Below, in pieces: positions 18,714 through 27,397 of a DNA stretch of 64,000 bases. The stretch is from Desulfosarcinaceae bacterium (GTDB lineage: Bacteria > Desulfobacterota > Desulfobacteria > Desulfobacterales > Desulfosarcinaceae), in contig JASJCL010000017.1 of the NCBI GenBank assembly GCA_030066015.1, positions 91,183-155,182 on the forward strand. Direction: 5' to 3'. Positions within the stretch are counted from its first letter, which is position 1. The number at the start of each line of letters is the position of its first letter. Position numbers and translations under genes: made by a program. A model generated the notes under the pieces. It saw nothing but the letters and a program-made list of their open reading frames with translations. It searched no databases and was not told the DNA's origin.

Positions 18714-20081
18714 ATGCAGTTCCTCATCATTGGTGGTGACGCCGCCGGCATGAGTGCCGCCAGTCGGGCCAAGCGGCTCCGGCCCGACCTCCAGGTCACG
18801 GTCCTCGAACAGACCCAGGACGTCTCCTATAGCGCCTGCGGCATGCCCTACAACATCGCCGACCCGGAGCGGCCCATCGACGATCTCGTGGTGCGGGAGG
18901 CCGAGGTGTTTCGCCGCCAGCAGGGGATCGACCTGCGCCTGGGCCATACCGCCACCGCCATCGATCTGGCCGCACGCCTCGTCCATGCCACCACTCCCCA
19001 TGGTCTGCAGGCCAAGCTGCCCTATGACCGCCTCCTCATCGCCACCGGCGCCCGTCCCCTGCAGCCGGAAATTCCCGGCGTCGACCTGCCCGGCATCTTT
19101 GCACTCAAATCTCTGGCCGATGGCCGACGGATCAAGGCGTATCTGAAGGGCCAGGAGGTCTCCAAAGTGGCCATCATCGGCATGGGCTATATCGCCCTGG
19201 AGATGTGCGAAGCCCTCATTCAGCGGGACATCAAAGTGGACCTGATCAAGCCGCGGCCGCGGCTGCTGCCGTGGATGCCGGAGGCCCTGGCCAGCACGGT
19301 GCAGGCCACCTGCGAGGCGGCAGGTGCCCACCTATTTCCCGGAACCGCCATCCAGCGCATCGAACGGTCTGGCGACCATCTGATGATCATGGGGGACGGC
19401 ATCCTGCTGAGGGCCGACATGATCCTGGTGGCCACCGGCATCACCCCCAACAGTGAGTTGGCCAGCGAAGCGGGTCTTCAGCTGGGGCCGGCCCGCGCCA
19501 TCGCCGTCAATCGTCGCTTGCAGACCTCCGATCCCGCGGTCTATGCCGCCGGTGACTGTGCCGACGCCCACCATCTGGTTACCGGCCGATCCGCCTGGAT
19601 CCCCCTGGCCCTGCGGGCCAATCGGGCCGGCTGGGCAGTGGCCGACAATGTCTGTGGGGTGCCCACCGAGTTGGACGGCATCGTGGGTACGGCGGTCTTC
19701 AGGGTGCTCGATCTCGAAGTGGCCCGCACCGGTCTATCCCAGACGGAAGCCGAGGGAGCGGGATTCAGCCCAGTGGCGGTGACCATCCAGACCCGCTCCC
19801 GTGCCCATGCCCACAAGGGCGCCGTTCCCATTCAGGTTCACTTGGTGGGCGATACGGTCAGCGGCCGCCTGCTGGGGGCGCAGATGGTGGGCGGCGAGGG
19901 GGTGGCCCACCGGATCAACGCCGCTGCAGTGGCCCTGCAGAACCGAATGAAGGTGGCCGATTTCAGCCAGGCCGATCTGGCCTACGCCCCCCCTTTCGGA
20001 CCGGTCTGGGACCCCCTCTTGACGGCGGCCAACCAATTGAAAAAAAAACTATTGCCCCCTAAGGAGAGTGAGCGACCATGA
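18714..20081 (+). CDS. CoA-disulfide-reductase-like FAD/NAD(P) oxidoreductase
   Basis: A 455-aa pyridine nucleotide-disulfide oxidoreductase. The FAD motif is [20 protein letters not shown] and the single redox cysteine is C42 in [13 protein letters not shown]. The NAD(P) Rossmann motif is [17 protein letters not shown], the second FAD motif [12 protein letters not shown], and a dimerisation domain covers the last 110 residues. The lone active-site Cys is typical of CoA-disulfide reductase, NADH oxidase and NADH-dependent polysulfide reductase (Npsr). The last would fit a sulfur-metabolising host, but sequence alone does not decide. AAAGGAG sets the start at 18714. It overlaps the YjbQ gene by 4 nt (ATGA). 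Confidence 0.9.
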   Translation: MQFLIIGGDAAGMSAASRAKRLRPDLQVTVLEQTQDVSYSACGMPYNIADPERPIDDLVVREAEVFRRQQGIDLRLGHTATAIDLAARLVHATTPHGLQAKLPYDRLLIATGARPLQPEIPGVDLPGIFALKSLADGRRIKAYLKGQEVSKVAIIGMGYIALEMCEALIQRDIKVDLIKPRPRLLPWMPEALASTVQATCEAAGAHLFPGTAIQRIERSGDHLMIMGDGILLRADMILVATGITPNSELASEAGLQLGPARAIAVNRRLQTSDPAVYAAGDCADAHHLVTGRSAWIPLALRANRAGWAVADNVCGVPTELDGIVGTAVFRVLDLEVARTGLSQTEAEGAGFSPVAVTIQTRSRAHAHKGAVPIQVHLVGDTVSGRLLGAQMVGGEGVAHRINAAAVALQNRMKVADFSQADLAYAPPFGPVWDPLLTAANQLKKKLLPPKESERP

Positions 20082-20494
20082 AAAGCTACCGCAAAGAACT
20101 CTGGTTCGACGTCCCCACCCGACGGGCCTTTATCAACATCACCCCCGACGTGAACCAATGCCTCCGCCAGAGCGGTATCACCGAGGGGCTGGTGCTGGTC
20201 AACGCCATGCACATCACCGCTTCGGTATTCATCAACGACGATGAATCGGGTCTACATCACGACTATGACAAGTGGTTGGAGCGCTTGGCGCCCCACGCCC
20301 CGACGAATCAGTATCGGCACAATGTGGGCGAGGATAACGCGGACGCTCATATGAAGCGCCAGATCATGGGCCGCGAAGTGGTGGTGGCCGTCACGGAGGG
20401 GCAGCTGGACTTTGGGACCTGGGAGCAGATCTTCTACGGCGAGTTCGATGGACGACGGCGCAAACGGGTTCTGGTGAAAATCATCGGCGTGTGA
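20078..20494 (+). CDS. yjbQ: YjbQ/UPF0047 family protein (secondary thiamine-phosphate synthase)
   Basis: A 138-aa member of the YjbQ family with the family features [33 protein letters not shown] and [17 protein letters not shown]. The conserved His and Asp/Glu residues bind a metal. YjbQ from E. coli has weak thiamine-phosphate synthase activity in vivo; the real substrate is not settled. The ATG overlaps the stop of the flavoenzyme gene (ATGA), so translation is coupled. The link between the two enzymes is not obvious. Confidence 0.9.
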   Translation: MKSYRKELWFDVPTRRAFINITPDVNQCLRQSGITEGLVLVNAMHITASVFINDDESGLHHDYDKWLERLAPHAPTNQYRHNVGEDNADAHMKRQIMGREVVVAVTEGQLDFGTWEQIFYGEFDGRRRKRVLVKIIGV

Positions 20495-20507
20495 CCAATA
20501 GCCTCGT

Positions 20508-20545
20508 AAAAAAAAGCATCTCAGTCCAACTGCGGCTGAGATGCT
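20508..20545 (-). terminator. Intrinsic terminator of the cold-shock gene
   Basis: AGCATCTCAG (20515-20524) and CTGAGATGCT (20536-20545) form a perfect 10-bp stem with an 11-nt loop. Read leftward it ends in a run of eight T, a textbook Rho-independent terminator for cspA. Read rightward it could weakly end the YjbQ transcript. Confidence 0.9.
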
Positions 20546-20590
20546 CTTTCCATGCGGCTCTGATGCAGGGGATCGATCAGGAACTAGACC

Positions 20591-20794
20591 TTAGACCACC
20601 CGCACGACATTCTTTGCTTCAGGCCCCCGGTCACTCTCTTCAACTTCGAAGTTGACCTCTTCGCCCTCTGTCAATGTTTTGAATCCCGGCATTTCAATGG
20701 ATGAAAAATGGACGAAGATATCGCGTCCGGATTCCTCATTGATAAAGCCATACCCTTTCCTGTCGTTGAACCACTTCACTGTACCGGTTGCCAA
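20591..20794 (-). CDS. cspA: Cold-shock protein (CspA family)
   Basis: A 67-aa single cold-shock domain. RNP1 is KGYGFIN and RNP2 DIFVHFS, with [11 protein letters not shown] at the start and [10 protein letters not shown] at the end. It binds single-stranded RNA/DNA and melts mRNA structure. Conservation fixes the N-terminus at a TTG start codon (20794-20792) behind GGAGG; no ATG is available near there. A promoter candidate lies about 130 nt upstream, so the mRNA would have the long 5' leader typical of cold-inducible csp genes. It ends at a strong intrinsic terminator and is monocistronic. Gene copy identity (cspA, C or E) cannot be decided. Confidence 0.95.
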   Translation of the reverse strand: MATGTVKWFNDRKGYGFINEESGRDIFVHFSSIEMPGFKTLTEGEEVNFEVEESDRGPEAKNVVRVV

Positions 20795-20921
20795 AGCTTA
20801 CCCTCCTGTACCTTTGAAATTACCCCAAAACATTGTCGTTCTGAGCAAATGCCCTTGGCCGATAGCGCCAAATGCGGTTGGTCGTCATCGCCAGTTGACC
20901 ACCAAATATTCGCCCAAATAC

Positions 20922-20951
20922 TAAATATGTCTAGAATTAAATCCAGGTCAA
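20922..20951 (-). promoter_or_regulatory. Putative promoter of the cold-shock gene
   Basis: On the minus strand TTGACC (20951-20946) is followed after 18 nt by TATTTA (20927-20922), in an AT-rich stretch. Transcription would start near 20914, leaving a leader of about 120 nt. Confidence 0.45.
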
Positions 20952-21083
20952 GAAAAAAAATAGACTTAATTCCAGTGTATTGGAAGGCTCGGGAGGGTGG
21001 TTGCAATCGTCACCGGCACGAACCGGGATCAACCCGCAGATTCAAGCGGCATCAGAGGGGCAGCGGCACCAGAATTGAGGGGA

Positions 21084-22076
21084 TCACTTCAGAAGGCGTT
21101 CGATAGTGGCCGCTTCCCGCAAGGCGCGGATATAGCGGCGCGTTGCCTTTTGCTGTTGCTCGGTCCGCAACATTTTTTGAAGCCCCTCGCGCACCAACAG
21201 AAAGGACAACTGCCGCGCCGGGCGACGGTCTGAAACCAGCAGCAGGTGATAGCCTGCCGGGCTTTCGACGATTCGGCTAACCTGGCCTGGTACCAAGGCG
21301 AAAGCGGCCTGGGCCAGGGTCGGATAGAGGTGTTCCCGGGTGAGGTAGCCCAGGTCTCCACCGCGGGCACTGCTGGGGCATTGGGAGGCATCGATGGCCA
21401 GCGTAGCAAAGTCGGCGCCCTCGGCCAACTGCTGCGCGAGCGCCTGCATCCGCAGATAGGCTTTCTGGCGCTCCTCCATGGACACCTTGGGGGGCAGCTG
21501 GATCAAAATGTGGCGCAGGTGGACCTCTTCCGGATGAATGAAGCGAGATCTGTTTTCGTCGAAGTAAGCCCGGGCGTTTTTTTCGGTGACGGCGCCGATC
21601 TGCGGCAACTCCTTCTCCAAGAGTCTTTCGATCAGCATCCCCTCCTGGACGTAGCGAAAGAAGGCGTCGTCTCCAGCGGCGGCGTCGCCGTTGGTCACCG
21701 TCTCCTGACCCGGCCGGGTTTGCAACTTTTCCGGCAGGCGCTCGATCCGTCGCAGCACCCGGGCAGTGCTGATGGTAAGACCCTGCCGATGGGCCTCCTG
21801 GAGGAGCAGCTCACGATCAATAAGGTTTTCCAGCAACTTCTGACGGACCGCTTGGGGATCCTCGGCGACGCTGGCATCCGGCGCTTCGCCCGAGGGATCG
21901 TAGAAAAGTTTCAGGGCAGCGTCCAGTTCATTCTGGTAGATGATGGCGCCGTTGACCAGGGCCACCATCTTCGGTGACTCTTGAGCGGCGAGGGAGGGGG
22001 CGCTCGCCAGACACAGGAGAACCAGCCAAGCGATGCGGCGGCGCCAGCGGCCTCTGTCTGCTCTTAAACCGTACAT
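21084..22076 (-). CDS. Periplasmic peptidyl-prolyl isomerase (SurA/PpiC type)
   Basis: A 330-aa exported foldase. The signal peptide (RIAWLVLLCLASAPSLAAQE) is followed by a SurA-like N-terminal domain beginning VALVNGAIIYQNELDAAL. The parvulin domain (about residues 185-285) carries VHLRHILIQLPPK, AKGGDLGYL-type SARGGDLGYLTR and GYHLLLVSDRR. The order N-domain, parvulin, short C-terminal helix is that of SurA/PrsA-like chaperones that help outer-membrane and secreted proteins fold. AGGAG precedes the ATG. The next genes downstream on the other side are exported-protein related only in part, so no specific client is implied. Confidence 0.88.
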   Translation of the reverse strand: MYGLRADRGRWRRRIAWLVLLCLASAPSLAAQESPKMVALVNGAIIYQNELDAALKLFYDPSGEAPDASVAEDPQAVRQKLLENLIDRELLLQEAHRQGLTISTARVLRRIERLPEKLQTRPGQETVTNGDAAAGDDAFFRYVQEGMLIERLLEKELPQIGAVTEKNARAYFDENRSRFIHPEEVHLRHILIQLPPKVSMEERQKAYLRMQALAQQLAEGADFATLAIDASQCPSSARGGDLGYLTREHLYPTLAQAAFALVPGQVSRIVESPAGYHLLLVSDRRPARQLSFLLVREGLQKMLRTEQQQKATRRYIRALREAATIERLLK

Positions 22077-22148
22077 GGGGTCTCCTGGTGAGTTCGTGTC
22101 GTTTGGTGAGGTCGAGATGTGGGCGTGATGCGCTCCGGTGGCGGGGTG

Positions 22149-22793
22149 CTAGAACCCGAGTCGCTGGTGGATCAGCACCACGGTGATATCGGTCAAAAAC
22201 GGCTTGCGATGCAGAATGGCGGTCACACGACAGATCCGCTGGGGGCTCTGACAATCCTCGCAGACGCCGGACGTGACGCAGGGTGTCTGACGATTCAGGC
22301 TTCGGGCGCGCATGGGGGCGGCCACCTCACGGACCCGCTGCAATGCCGCTTCGAGGCTGGTGGCGACCTTGTTCATGCCCGCCACGATGAACACTTTGCG
22401 GGGTCCGAAGGTCATGGCGTTGGTACGATTGCCGATACCGTCCACGTTGACGATCTCGCCGTTGGTAGAAATGGCGTTGGCACTGCAGAAAAAGCAGTCG
22501 CAGCGCCCCTGATCCAGTCGCAGCTGCAGCTCCTCCTCAGGGCTCAGGTCATCTCGCCAGTGGTCGTAAAGGATCTTGCCCTGTTCCCTCAGCGCCTCGA
22601 TCAGCCCCAATTGACGGAGGGTGACCGAACCGCCGAAGCCGAAACTCGTGCATTCCTCGCAGCGCTTCAATAGCAGGTCGCGGGCCGCGTCGACATCGGC
22701 CACCGCCTCCGCCCGAAAGCCGTTTTTCGTCAGAGCGGCCAAACAGCGCTCCGCCCGCCGCTGCCAGCGCCATTGATGGTGGTCGGTCCTCAT
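22149..22793 (-). CDS. LUD domain protein (LutC/YkgG-like)
   Basis: A 214-aa protein of the LUD family, first seen in the lactate-utilisation proteins LutB and LutC. The motifs are TSFGFGGSVTLRQLGL, then ANAISTNGEIVNVDGIGNR and GPRKVFIVAGMNKV. A C-terminal Cys cluster (CVTSGVCEDCQSPQRIC) could bind an Fe-S centre and is typical of stand-alone LUD proteins from anaerobes. The ATG at 22793 lies 1 nt after the stop codon of the DUF3108 gene, so translation is probably coupled. An upstream in-frame ATG at 22817, inside that gene, is possible. Its reaction is unknown; it is not in a lut operon here. Confidence 0.82.
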   Translation of the reverse strand: MRTDHHQWRWQRRAERCLAALTKNGFRAEAVADVDAARDLLLKRCEECTSFGFGGSVTLRQLGLIEALREQGKILYDHWRDDLSPEEELQLRLDQGRCDCFFCSANAISTNGEIVNVDGIGNRTNAMTFGPRKVFIVAGMNKVATSLEAALQRVREVAAPMRARSLNRQTPCVTSGVCEDCQSPQRICRVTAILHRKPFLTDITVVLIHQRLGF

Positions 22794-22794
22794 C

Positions 22795-23706
22795 TCAGAG
22801 ATCGCTTTCATTCGCATGGATCGCGGGAGTGCTGGAGGAGGTGGCGCTGGCCACGGGCGCTGGGCGGTGTCCCGCCGCGGCCGTCAGACCCTGAGCAGAG
22901 ACCAACTCTCCGGTGAAACTGCCAATCACCACCGCACTCTTGATCTTTACCGGTATGCGGCGACGGTCGGCCGTCACCCACAGCTGCAGTTTGGCGTCCT
23001 TCGATTTCTCGAACACACCGCCCACATGGCTGAGGTCGGGTTCCAAGAGATAGGTATCGTAGGTGTCACCGCTGGCCAGCTTAATGGTCTCACGGCGCAC
23101 GACATGCGCTTTGCCGATGACCCAGCGTTTACCGTCCGAAACCGGCTTCTGAATGACGCTGTTCTCCTTGAGTTTCAAGGAACGGGAGTAGTAGAAGGCC
23201 GACAGGGGGTCGAAGGTACCCACGGAGATGGGCAGCTCCTTGCGAATTTTGCCCGATTTGTAGTAGCGCGCCTGATTGCTGGCCGTATCGAACACCACCA
23301 TCACATCCTTGCGAACGGACCCCTCACGCTGCTTCTTCTTGTACAGCATGGAGCCCTTCATCTCGGTATCGACAAAGCCTTCGATGCGGTCGCGCACCTT
23401 GTAAATGCGGTCGATGAAGGGCGTCGACTTGGCTGTGAGCATGAAATGGTAGGCCGGCACCCCGTTGATGGTGGTCAAAGGGCGCACCTCCAGGACCGCC
23501 TCCCCGGCGGGGATAATGGTCCATTTCAACGCGTAGGTCAGCCGCTCGCCGGGCTGGAAGGGCAGCGGGTTGTCGGCGGCGCGGGCGTGTCGCGTGCCGA
23601 GAATGGGAAGCAACACCACCAGCAGTAGGGCGAAGGCGCGCCCCAACGCTGCGCGGCGTCGGCAACCCGCGGCTGGGCGGTTTGGATGAGATCTTATTGC
23701 ACACAT
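22795..23706 (-). CDS. DUF3108 domain protein, exported
   Basis: A 303-aa protein with a signal peptide (AFALLLVVLLPILGTRHARA, cut before ADNPLP). It then carries the DUF3108 signature FQPGERLTYALKWTIIPAG with a periplasmic or outer-membrane beta-rich fold. Other family features are KVRDRIEGFVDTEMKGSMLY and SVGTFDPLSAFYYSRSLKL. The family's function is unproven; it is usually described as envelope related. The ATG at 23706 was preferred over a GTG at 23754 because it is the last start before the signal peptide, but neither has a clear ribosome site. A perfect 7-bp inverted repeat lies directly upstream of this ATG. Confidence 0.85.
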   Translation of the reverse strand: MCAIRSHPNRPAAGCRRRAALGRAFALLLVVLLPILGTRHARAADNPLPFQPGERLTYALKWTIIPAGEAVLEVRPLTTINGVPAYHFMLTAKSTPFIDRIYKVRDRIEGFVDTEMKGSMLYKKKQREGSVRKDVMVVFDTASNQARYYKSGKIRKELPISVGTFDPLSAFYYSRSLKLKENSVIQKPVSDGKRWVIGKAHVVRRETIKLASGDTYDTYLLEPDLSHVGGVFEKSKDAKLQLWVTADRRRIPVKIKSAVVIGSFTGELVSAQGLTAAAGHRPAPVASATSSSTPAIHANESDL

Positions 23707-23724
23707 ATAACGGGACACCGTTAT
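23707..23724. promoter_or_regulatory. Inverted repeat abutting a start codon
   Basis: ATAACGG-GACA-CCGTTAT is a perfect 7-bp inverted repeat ending one base before the ATG of the DUF3108 gene. As DNA it may be an operator, and as RNA it would cover the place where a ribosome site should be. Confidence 0.45.
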
Positions 23725-23803
23725 GAGGTCGAACCTACGGTGACGCAAGCGCACCGGTATTCCGGCTTTGTGCCATAAAACGCTGCATTAGGCAAACGGG
23801 GCC

Positions 23804-24583
23804 TCAAGGATCCGCGATGGCCGGGGGCCCATCCGCAGCGCGGCTGCTGTTGCGGCGGCGCCAGCAGGTGTGTCGCAGTTGACAGAAGCCGCAAACCGAT
23901 CCCACCCTGCGAGACCGGTAGGCTGCGCCCAATCCAATGAGACCAGTGGCCGATTTGTGGGGCGTCAAAACGCCGTTTTCGCCAAGCGTGATCCCGATGG
24001 CCGCAGCACCAGCGGGACCATCGCTCTCCAGAAAACCCCACAAGCCGCGCTGGCCGGTCAAGGGCCAGCCGTCCAGGGTTCCCGGACCCAGGGAGGGACT
24101 GACGCCCCAGTTGCGGCGGGAGGCCTCGGCCTCGGCCTGCTCCCGCACGGCGCGGCCCACTTCGGACAGGGCGACGACGCCGGCGCTGTCCAGCAGATAG
24201 GCCTGCAGGAGTTCGCCCTTGTGGTTAAGCTCCCGCACGGCTGCGTCGAGATCGTCACCGATGGTACCCACACTGATCAGTGCGATGACGGCGGCCGCCA
24301 TGAGATCGGCATGGGGCCCGATATTCAATGAAACCGCATGGCGGGATCCGGCTTCCATCGAATCGAGCGTCACCGTTTCGGCCGTCACCGATGTCACCCG
24401 CACCCAGGCCATGGCCGCCGCCGGGCGTATCAGGCGGCGGGCGGTCGTCACGGCCGCCGCCATGTCGGCGTTCAATCGATCGATGCGTCGACCGCGATTG
24501 AGGGTCAGTAGGACCGCTGCGGGATCGATCGCGATGGACACATCGGTGAGGAGTTGTTGTCGCGGTGAGGGTAAAGGGGCCAT
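23804..24583 (-). CDS. MetH-activation-domain-like protein
   Basis: A 259-aa protein resembling the reactivation domain of cobalamin-dependent methionine synthase but encoded alone. Similar segments are VSPSLGPGTLDGWPLTGQR and ITLGENGVLTPHKSATGLIG, where MetH has its PGYP and SxxxPxKSxSxxxG parts. The middle contains Ala-rich helices and DLDAAVRELN. The C-terminus adds SVCGFCQLRHTCW, a C-x2-C-x5-C cluster that may hold iron-sulfur or metal. Stand-alone relatives occur in anaerobes with corrinoid methyltransferases, where a reducing or reactivating role is proposed. No corrinoid protein lies nearby. It is transcribed toward the DUF3108 gene side after the glycosyltransferase below. Confidence 0.65.
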   Translation of the reverse strand: MAPLPSPRQQLLTDVSIAIDPAAVLLTLNRGRRIDRLNADMAAAVTTARRLIRPAAAMAWVRVTSVTAETVTLDSMEAGSRHAVSLNIGPHADLMAAAVIALISVGTIGDDLDAAVRELNHKGELLQAYLLDSAGVVALSEVGRAVREQAEAEASRRNWGVSPSLGPGTLDGWPLTGQRGLWGFLESDGPAGAAAIGITLGENGVLTPHKSATGLIGLGAAYRSRRVGSVCGFCQLRHTCWRRRNSSRAADGPPAIADP

Positions 24584-24653
24584 CAGCCAATATCCAATTC
24601 CGAAGGAATCGTGATCCCCCCAACTTCAATTGGGTTCCGGCGGGGGCAGACCA

Positions 24654-25946
24654 TCAGTGCACACCATAGCGACAGTCGAGACAATCATCGATAAGCACCT
24701 TCAGCTTGCGGCGCAACACCTTGTAGGAAAAATTCCGCAGAGAGACCTCAAAGTTGTGATCCACAATCTGACGGCAATAGTCGGGATCGCGCAGCACCTT
24801 CTTGGCCATTTGAACCGCCTCGGAGGTCACATAGCCATCAAATTCGATCACCTTGAACCCCTTGGGTCTGATGTCGGTCGCGTAGATGGAGTAGTTGTTC
24901 ACCACGATGGGCTTGCGAAAGTAGATCGCCTCGAGAAAGGCATTGCCAAAGCCTTCGTAGGTGGAGGGATAGGTTACCAGATCGGCGTGGGGGTAAATGT
25001 CCTCCAGCGTGTAGATTTTCCGTCCATCTTCGGTCCTGCCGCGGTGATCGTCGATGATGTCCGAGACGAAGAGCGTGTCCACCTTCATGAGGCGTGAATA
25101 CTCCTGAACGCGGTGTTCGTAATCATAGCCTTCGTCGCCGGAGGCGTGGGAGATGACCAGTTTGGCGCGGGCACCGAGACGATGGACGAACTCGATGGCA
25201 TGTTCGATCCCCTTGCGTTTGACCACCCGGGTGGGCTGAAGAATCAGCAGCTCATAGTTCTTCAGCCCCAGGGCCTCCCGCACGTCGGCGGCATAGTCGT
25301 CCAGGGGCTTGGGGGGATTTTCGAAATCCATCACGTTGGGCACTACCGTGGCCGATATGCCGGTGCGCAGACTGAGCTGGCTATCGGCCGATGTATTGAT
25401 CACCACATGTTTGATGGATGGCAAGTTGGGCGGAAAGGCCATGTTGAGGAATTCCCAGCAGGCATTGAGCGTGAACTGCTGGCGTTCCCAGTAAAAATCA
25501 TGGTGATGGGCGATGGTGCTCATACCGGTCTCAGAGATCACCTCGGTGATCGCCATCCCCAGGGGCATGTTCATGGGGATGGTGAGTGCGTTCTGGGGTA
25601 CCAGGAGATCGATCTTGAATTTGGCGATGAAGCGATGGAGGTGGTCCTTGATCTTGCGCTTTAGGGCATAGGTTTGCTGGGTAACCTCGCGGGGGCGGGT
25701 GGTGACGCCGAAGCATTTATCATTGATCTCGCGGATGGCCGGATGGGTGAAATGCGCTTCCGGGAGAAGATAGGAGCGGTCTTCGGGGCGGTCCAACTCA
25801 CCGGCGAAGTAGTAGCAAGTGAGTCCCTCCTTTTCAAAGACCCTGGCCCACTTCTCTGTTTCCAGAGATACCCCATCGGTACCCGCGAAACGGGTGGAGA
25901 CAAAGCCGACATTGTGTTCCTTGCGACAATACTCACAATAGGCCAT
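24654..25946 (-). CDS. Family 4 (GT-B) glycosyltransferase with terminal CxxC pairs
   Basis: A 430-aa GT-B enzyme. The C-terminal nucleotide-sugar domain has LLILQPTRVVKRKGIEHAIE and the EX7E-type donor site THE segment YPSTYEGFGNAFLEAIYFRK. The N-terminal half has GFVSTRFAGTDGVSLETEKW, the acceptor-side Gly loop typical of glucosylglycerate, sucrose and trehalose-type GT4 synthases. It carries CEYC at residues 4-7 and CLDC near the C-terminus; together these could form a metal site. GGGGAGAG precedes the ATG at 25946. The neighbours do not name the acceptor. A mannosyl- or glucosyl-transfer to a small acceptor (compatible solute) is one possibility, not proven. Confidence 0.8.
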   Translation of the reverse strand: MAYCEYCRKEHNVGFVSTRFAGTDGVSLETEKWARVFEKEGLTCYYFAGELDRPEDRSYLLPEAHFTHPAIREINDKCFGVTTRPREVTQQTYALKRKIKDHLHRFIAKFKIDLLVPQNALTIPMNMPLGMAITEVISETGMSTIAHHHDFYWERQQFTLNACWEFLNMAFPPNLPSIKHVVINTSADSQLSLRTGISATVVPNVMDFENPPKPLDDYAADVREALGLKNYELLILQPTRVVKRKGIEHAIEFVHRLGARAKLVISHASGDEGYDYEHRVQEYSRLMKVDTLFVSDIIDDHRGRTEDGRKIYTLEDIYPHADLVTYPSTYEGFGNAFLEAIYFRKPIVVNNYSIYATDIRPKGFKVIEFDGYVTSEAVQMAKKVLRDPDYCRQIVDHNFEVSLRNFSYKVLRRKLKVLIDDCLDCRYGVH

Positions 25947-26082
25947 GAGAAACTCTCCCCGTGGTAATTTCGGTGTTGCGGTCCCCCCCGGTGTCCTTGC
26001 CACCCGCCGCGGCGCACGCATACCAGCGCTCAGGCGATCAGACCGCGGCGGTCGGTGACCGATCCCGGACCTCGGCCTGCAC

Positions 26083-26679
26083 CTAACGTCCGGTCGGATC
26101 CGTCGCCATGGCGGCCACCTCCGCATGGCGGAAACAGCCGCACAGATGATCGTTCACCAACCCGGCGGCCTGCATGAAGGCATAGCAGATGGTGGGCCCC
26201 ACAAAACGGAAACCGCGCGCCTTGAGATCACGGCTCATCGCCTGCGATTCGGCGCTCACGGCCGGCACCTGAGCGTCAGCGGTCCACCGGTTCTGGATGG
26301 GCCCTCCTCGGACAAACTGCCAGATGTAGCGGTCGAAGCTGCCCTGATCGGCCTGAAGTTCGCGAAAGGCCCGGGCGTTGTCGATCGTGGCGAGGATCTT
26401 CTGACGGTTCCGCACGATCCCGGCGTCTTGCATCAGCCTGCGGACGTCGGCATCGGTGTAGGCAGCGATTGCGGAGGCCTCGAAGCGGTGGAATGCGCGC
26501 CGGAAGTGCTCCCGTTTGCGGAGGATGGTCAACCAGCTCAGGCCTGCCTGAAATCCGTCCAGAACGAGGAATTCGAACAGCCGTTGATCATCGTGAAGGG
26601 GCACCCCCCATTCGTGGTCGTGATAGGCGATGGAGAGGGGATCATCACCTGGCCAGGTGCAGCGTTGGGCGTCTCGCAT
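26083..26679 (-). CDS. tag: DNA-3-methyladenine glycosylase I
   Basis: A 198-aa helix-hairpin-helix DNA repair enzyme that removes 3-methyladenine. Family motifs are RCTWPGDDPLSIAYHDHEWG, then LFEFLVLDGFQAGLSW and GFRFVGPTICYAFMQA. The zinc ligands are consistent with Cys of RC near the start, His of YHDHEWG and a C-terminal HLCGCF. The ATG at 26679 has AGGA about 9 nt upstream; an ATG 9 nt earlier also exists. It is transcribed in the same direction as the glycosyltransferase and ends 136 nt before it. Confidence 0.95.
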   Translation of the reverse strand: MRDAQRCTWPGDDPLSIAYHDHEWGVPLHDDQRLFEFLVLDGFQAGLSWLTILRKREHFRRAFHRFEASAIAAYTDADVRRLMQDAGIVRNRQKILATIDNARAFRELQADQGSFDRYIWQFVRGGPIQNRWTADAQVPAVSAESQAMSRDLKARGFRFVGPTICYAFMQAAGLVNDHLCGCFRHAEVAAMATDPTGR

Positions 26680-26766
26680 ACTCTGCATTTCCTGAACCGG
26701 CCGACAGCGATGGCGGCGAACGTGGGTGGGGCGGGCGGGTCGGACCGCCGGGGCAGATAACGACGG

Positions 26767-27243
26767 TTATTTTAGCAGGTAGAACCCCAGACTGGGGTCA
26801 TCCCCCTCCCGCTCCTTGAAGGCCACGCCCACGTGGGTGTCGGTCACATTTTTAACGACGACGACTTTCTCGATGAGGGTATGCTGGGGATCGTCCAGGT
26901 TGAACTCTACCTTGAGGTTGTCACCGATGTTGAAGGTGCGCCCCACGTTCAGCTTGAGCTTCATGCCCGAACTGGAGATATCCTCCACCCGCATGATGCC
27001 CTTGTCCGTGGAGCCATCCGGGCGCTCGTAGCTGTAGGTGCCCGGCAAGCGGGTATGCTTGCGGTAGCGCCGGCGCTTCTCCAAAACCGCTCGGAACGCC
27101 TGCCCACAACGGCATTTGATGTTGACGCGCACGGTCTTGTCCATCTTGGCGTAACGCGTGACATCCGCGGTGGTGGTGTTTTCGCAATTGGGGCAAACAA
27201 AAGTGGCCGTGTTGTTTTTCGTGATGTAGACTCTTACGTCCAT
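26767..27243 (-). CDS. Zinc-ribbon plus PilZ domain protein
   Basis: A 158-aa two-part protein. The first 50 residues form a zinc-ribbon-like unit with C17-x2-C20 and C44-x-C46. Residues 55-155 are a PilZ domain with the c-di-GMP arginine region EKRRRYRKHTRLPG and the DISSSGMKLKL motif (D/NxSxxG). Such a protein should bind cyclic di-GMP and pass the signal to an unknown partner, perhaps through the ribbon. A strong GGAGGG lies before the ATG. It is 154 nt downstream of rseC on the same strand. Confidence 0.88.
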   Translation of the reverse strand: MDVRVYITKNNTATFVCPNCENTTTADVTRYAKMDKTVRVNIKCRCGQAFRAVLEKRRRYRKHTRLPGTYSYERPDGSTDKGIMRVEDISSSGMKLKLNVGRTFNIGDNLKVEFNLDDPQHTLIEKVVVVKNVTDTHVGVAFKEREGDDPSLGFYLLK

Positions 27244-27397
27244 CTGCCCTCCAGGCGGATCGCATCAGATATTGGTATCGCGGTATCACCGTCTCAAGAT
27301 TGGCACTATGTTATGCGGCGGAGCGCCCGCCTGTCAATGCGTCGGCGTCATCGGGGCCCCGCAGCGCTCCCCGGGGCCATCGCGCTGGACCTGAGCA

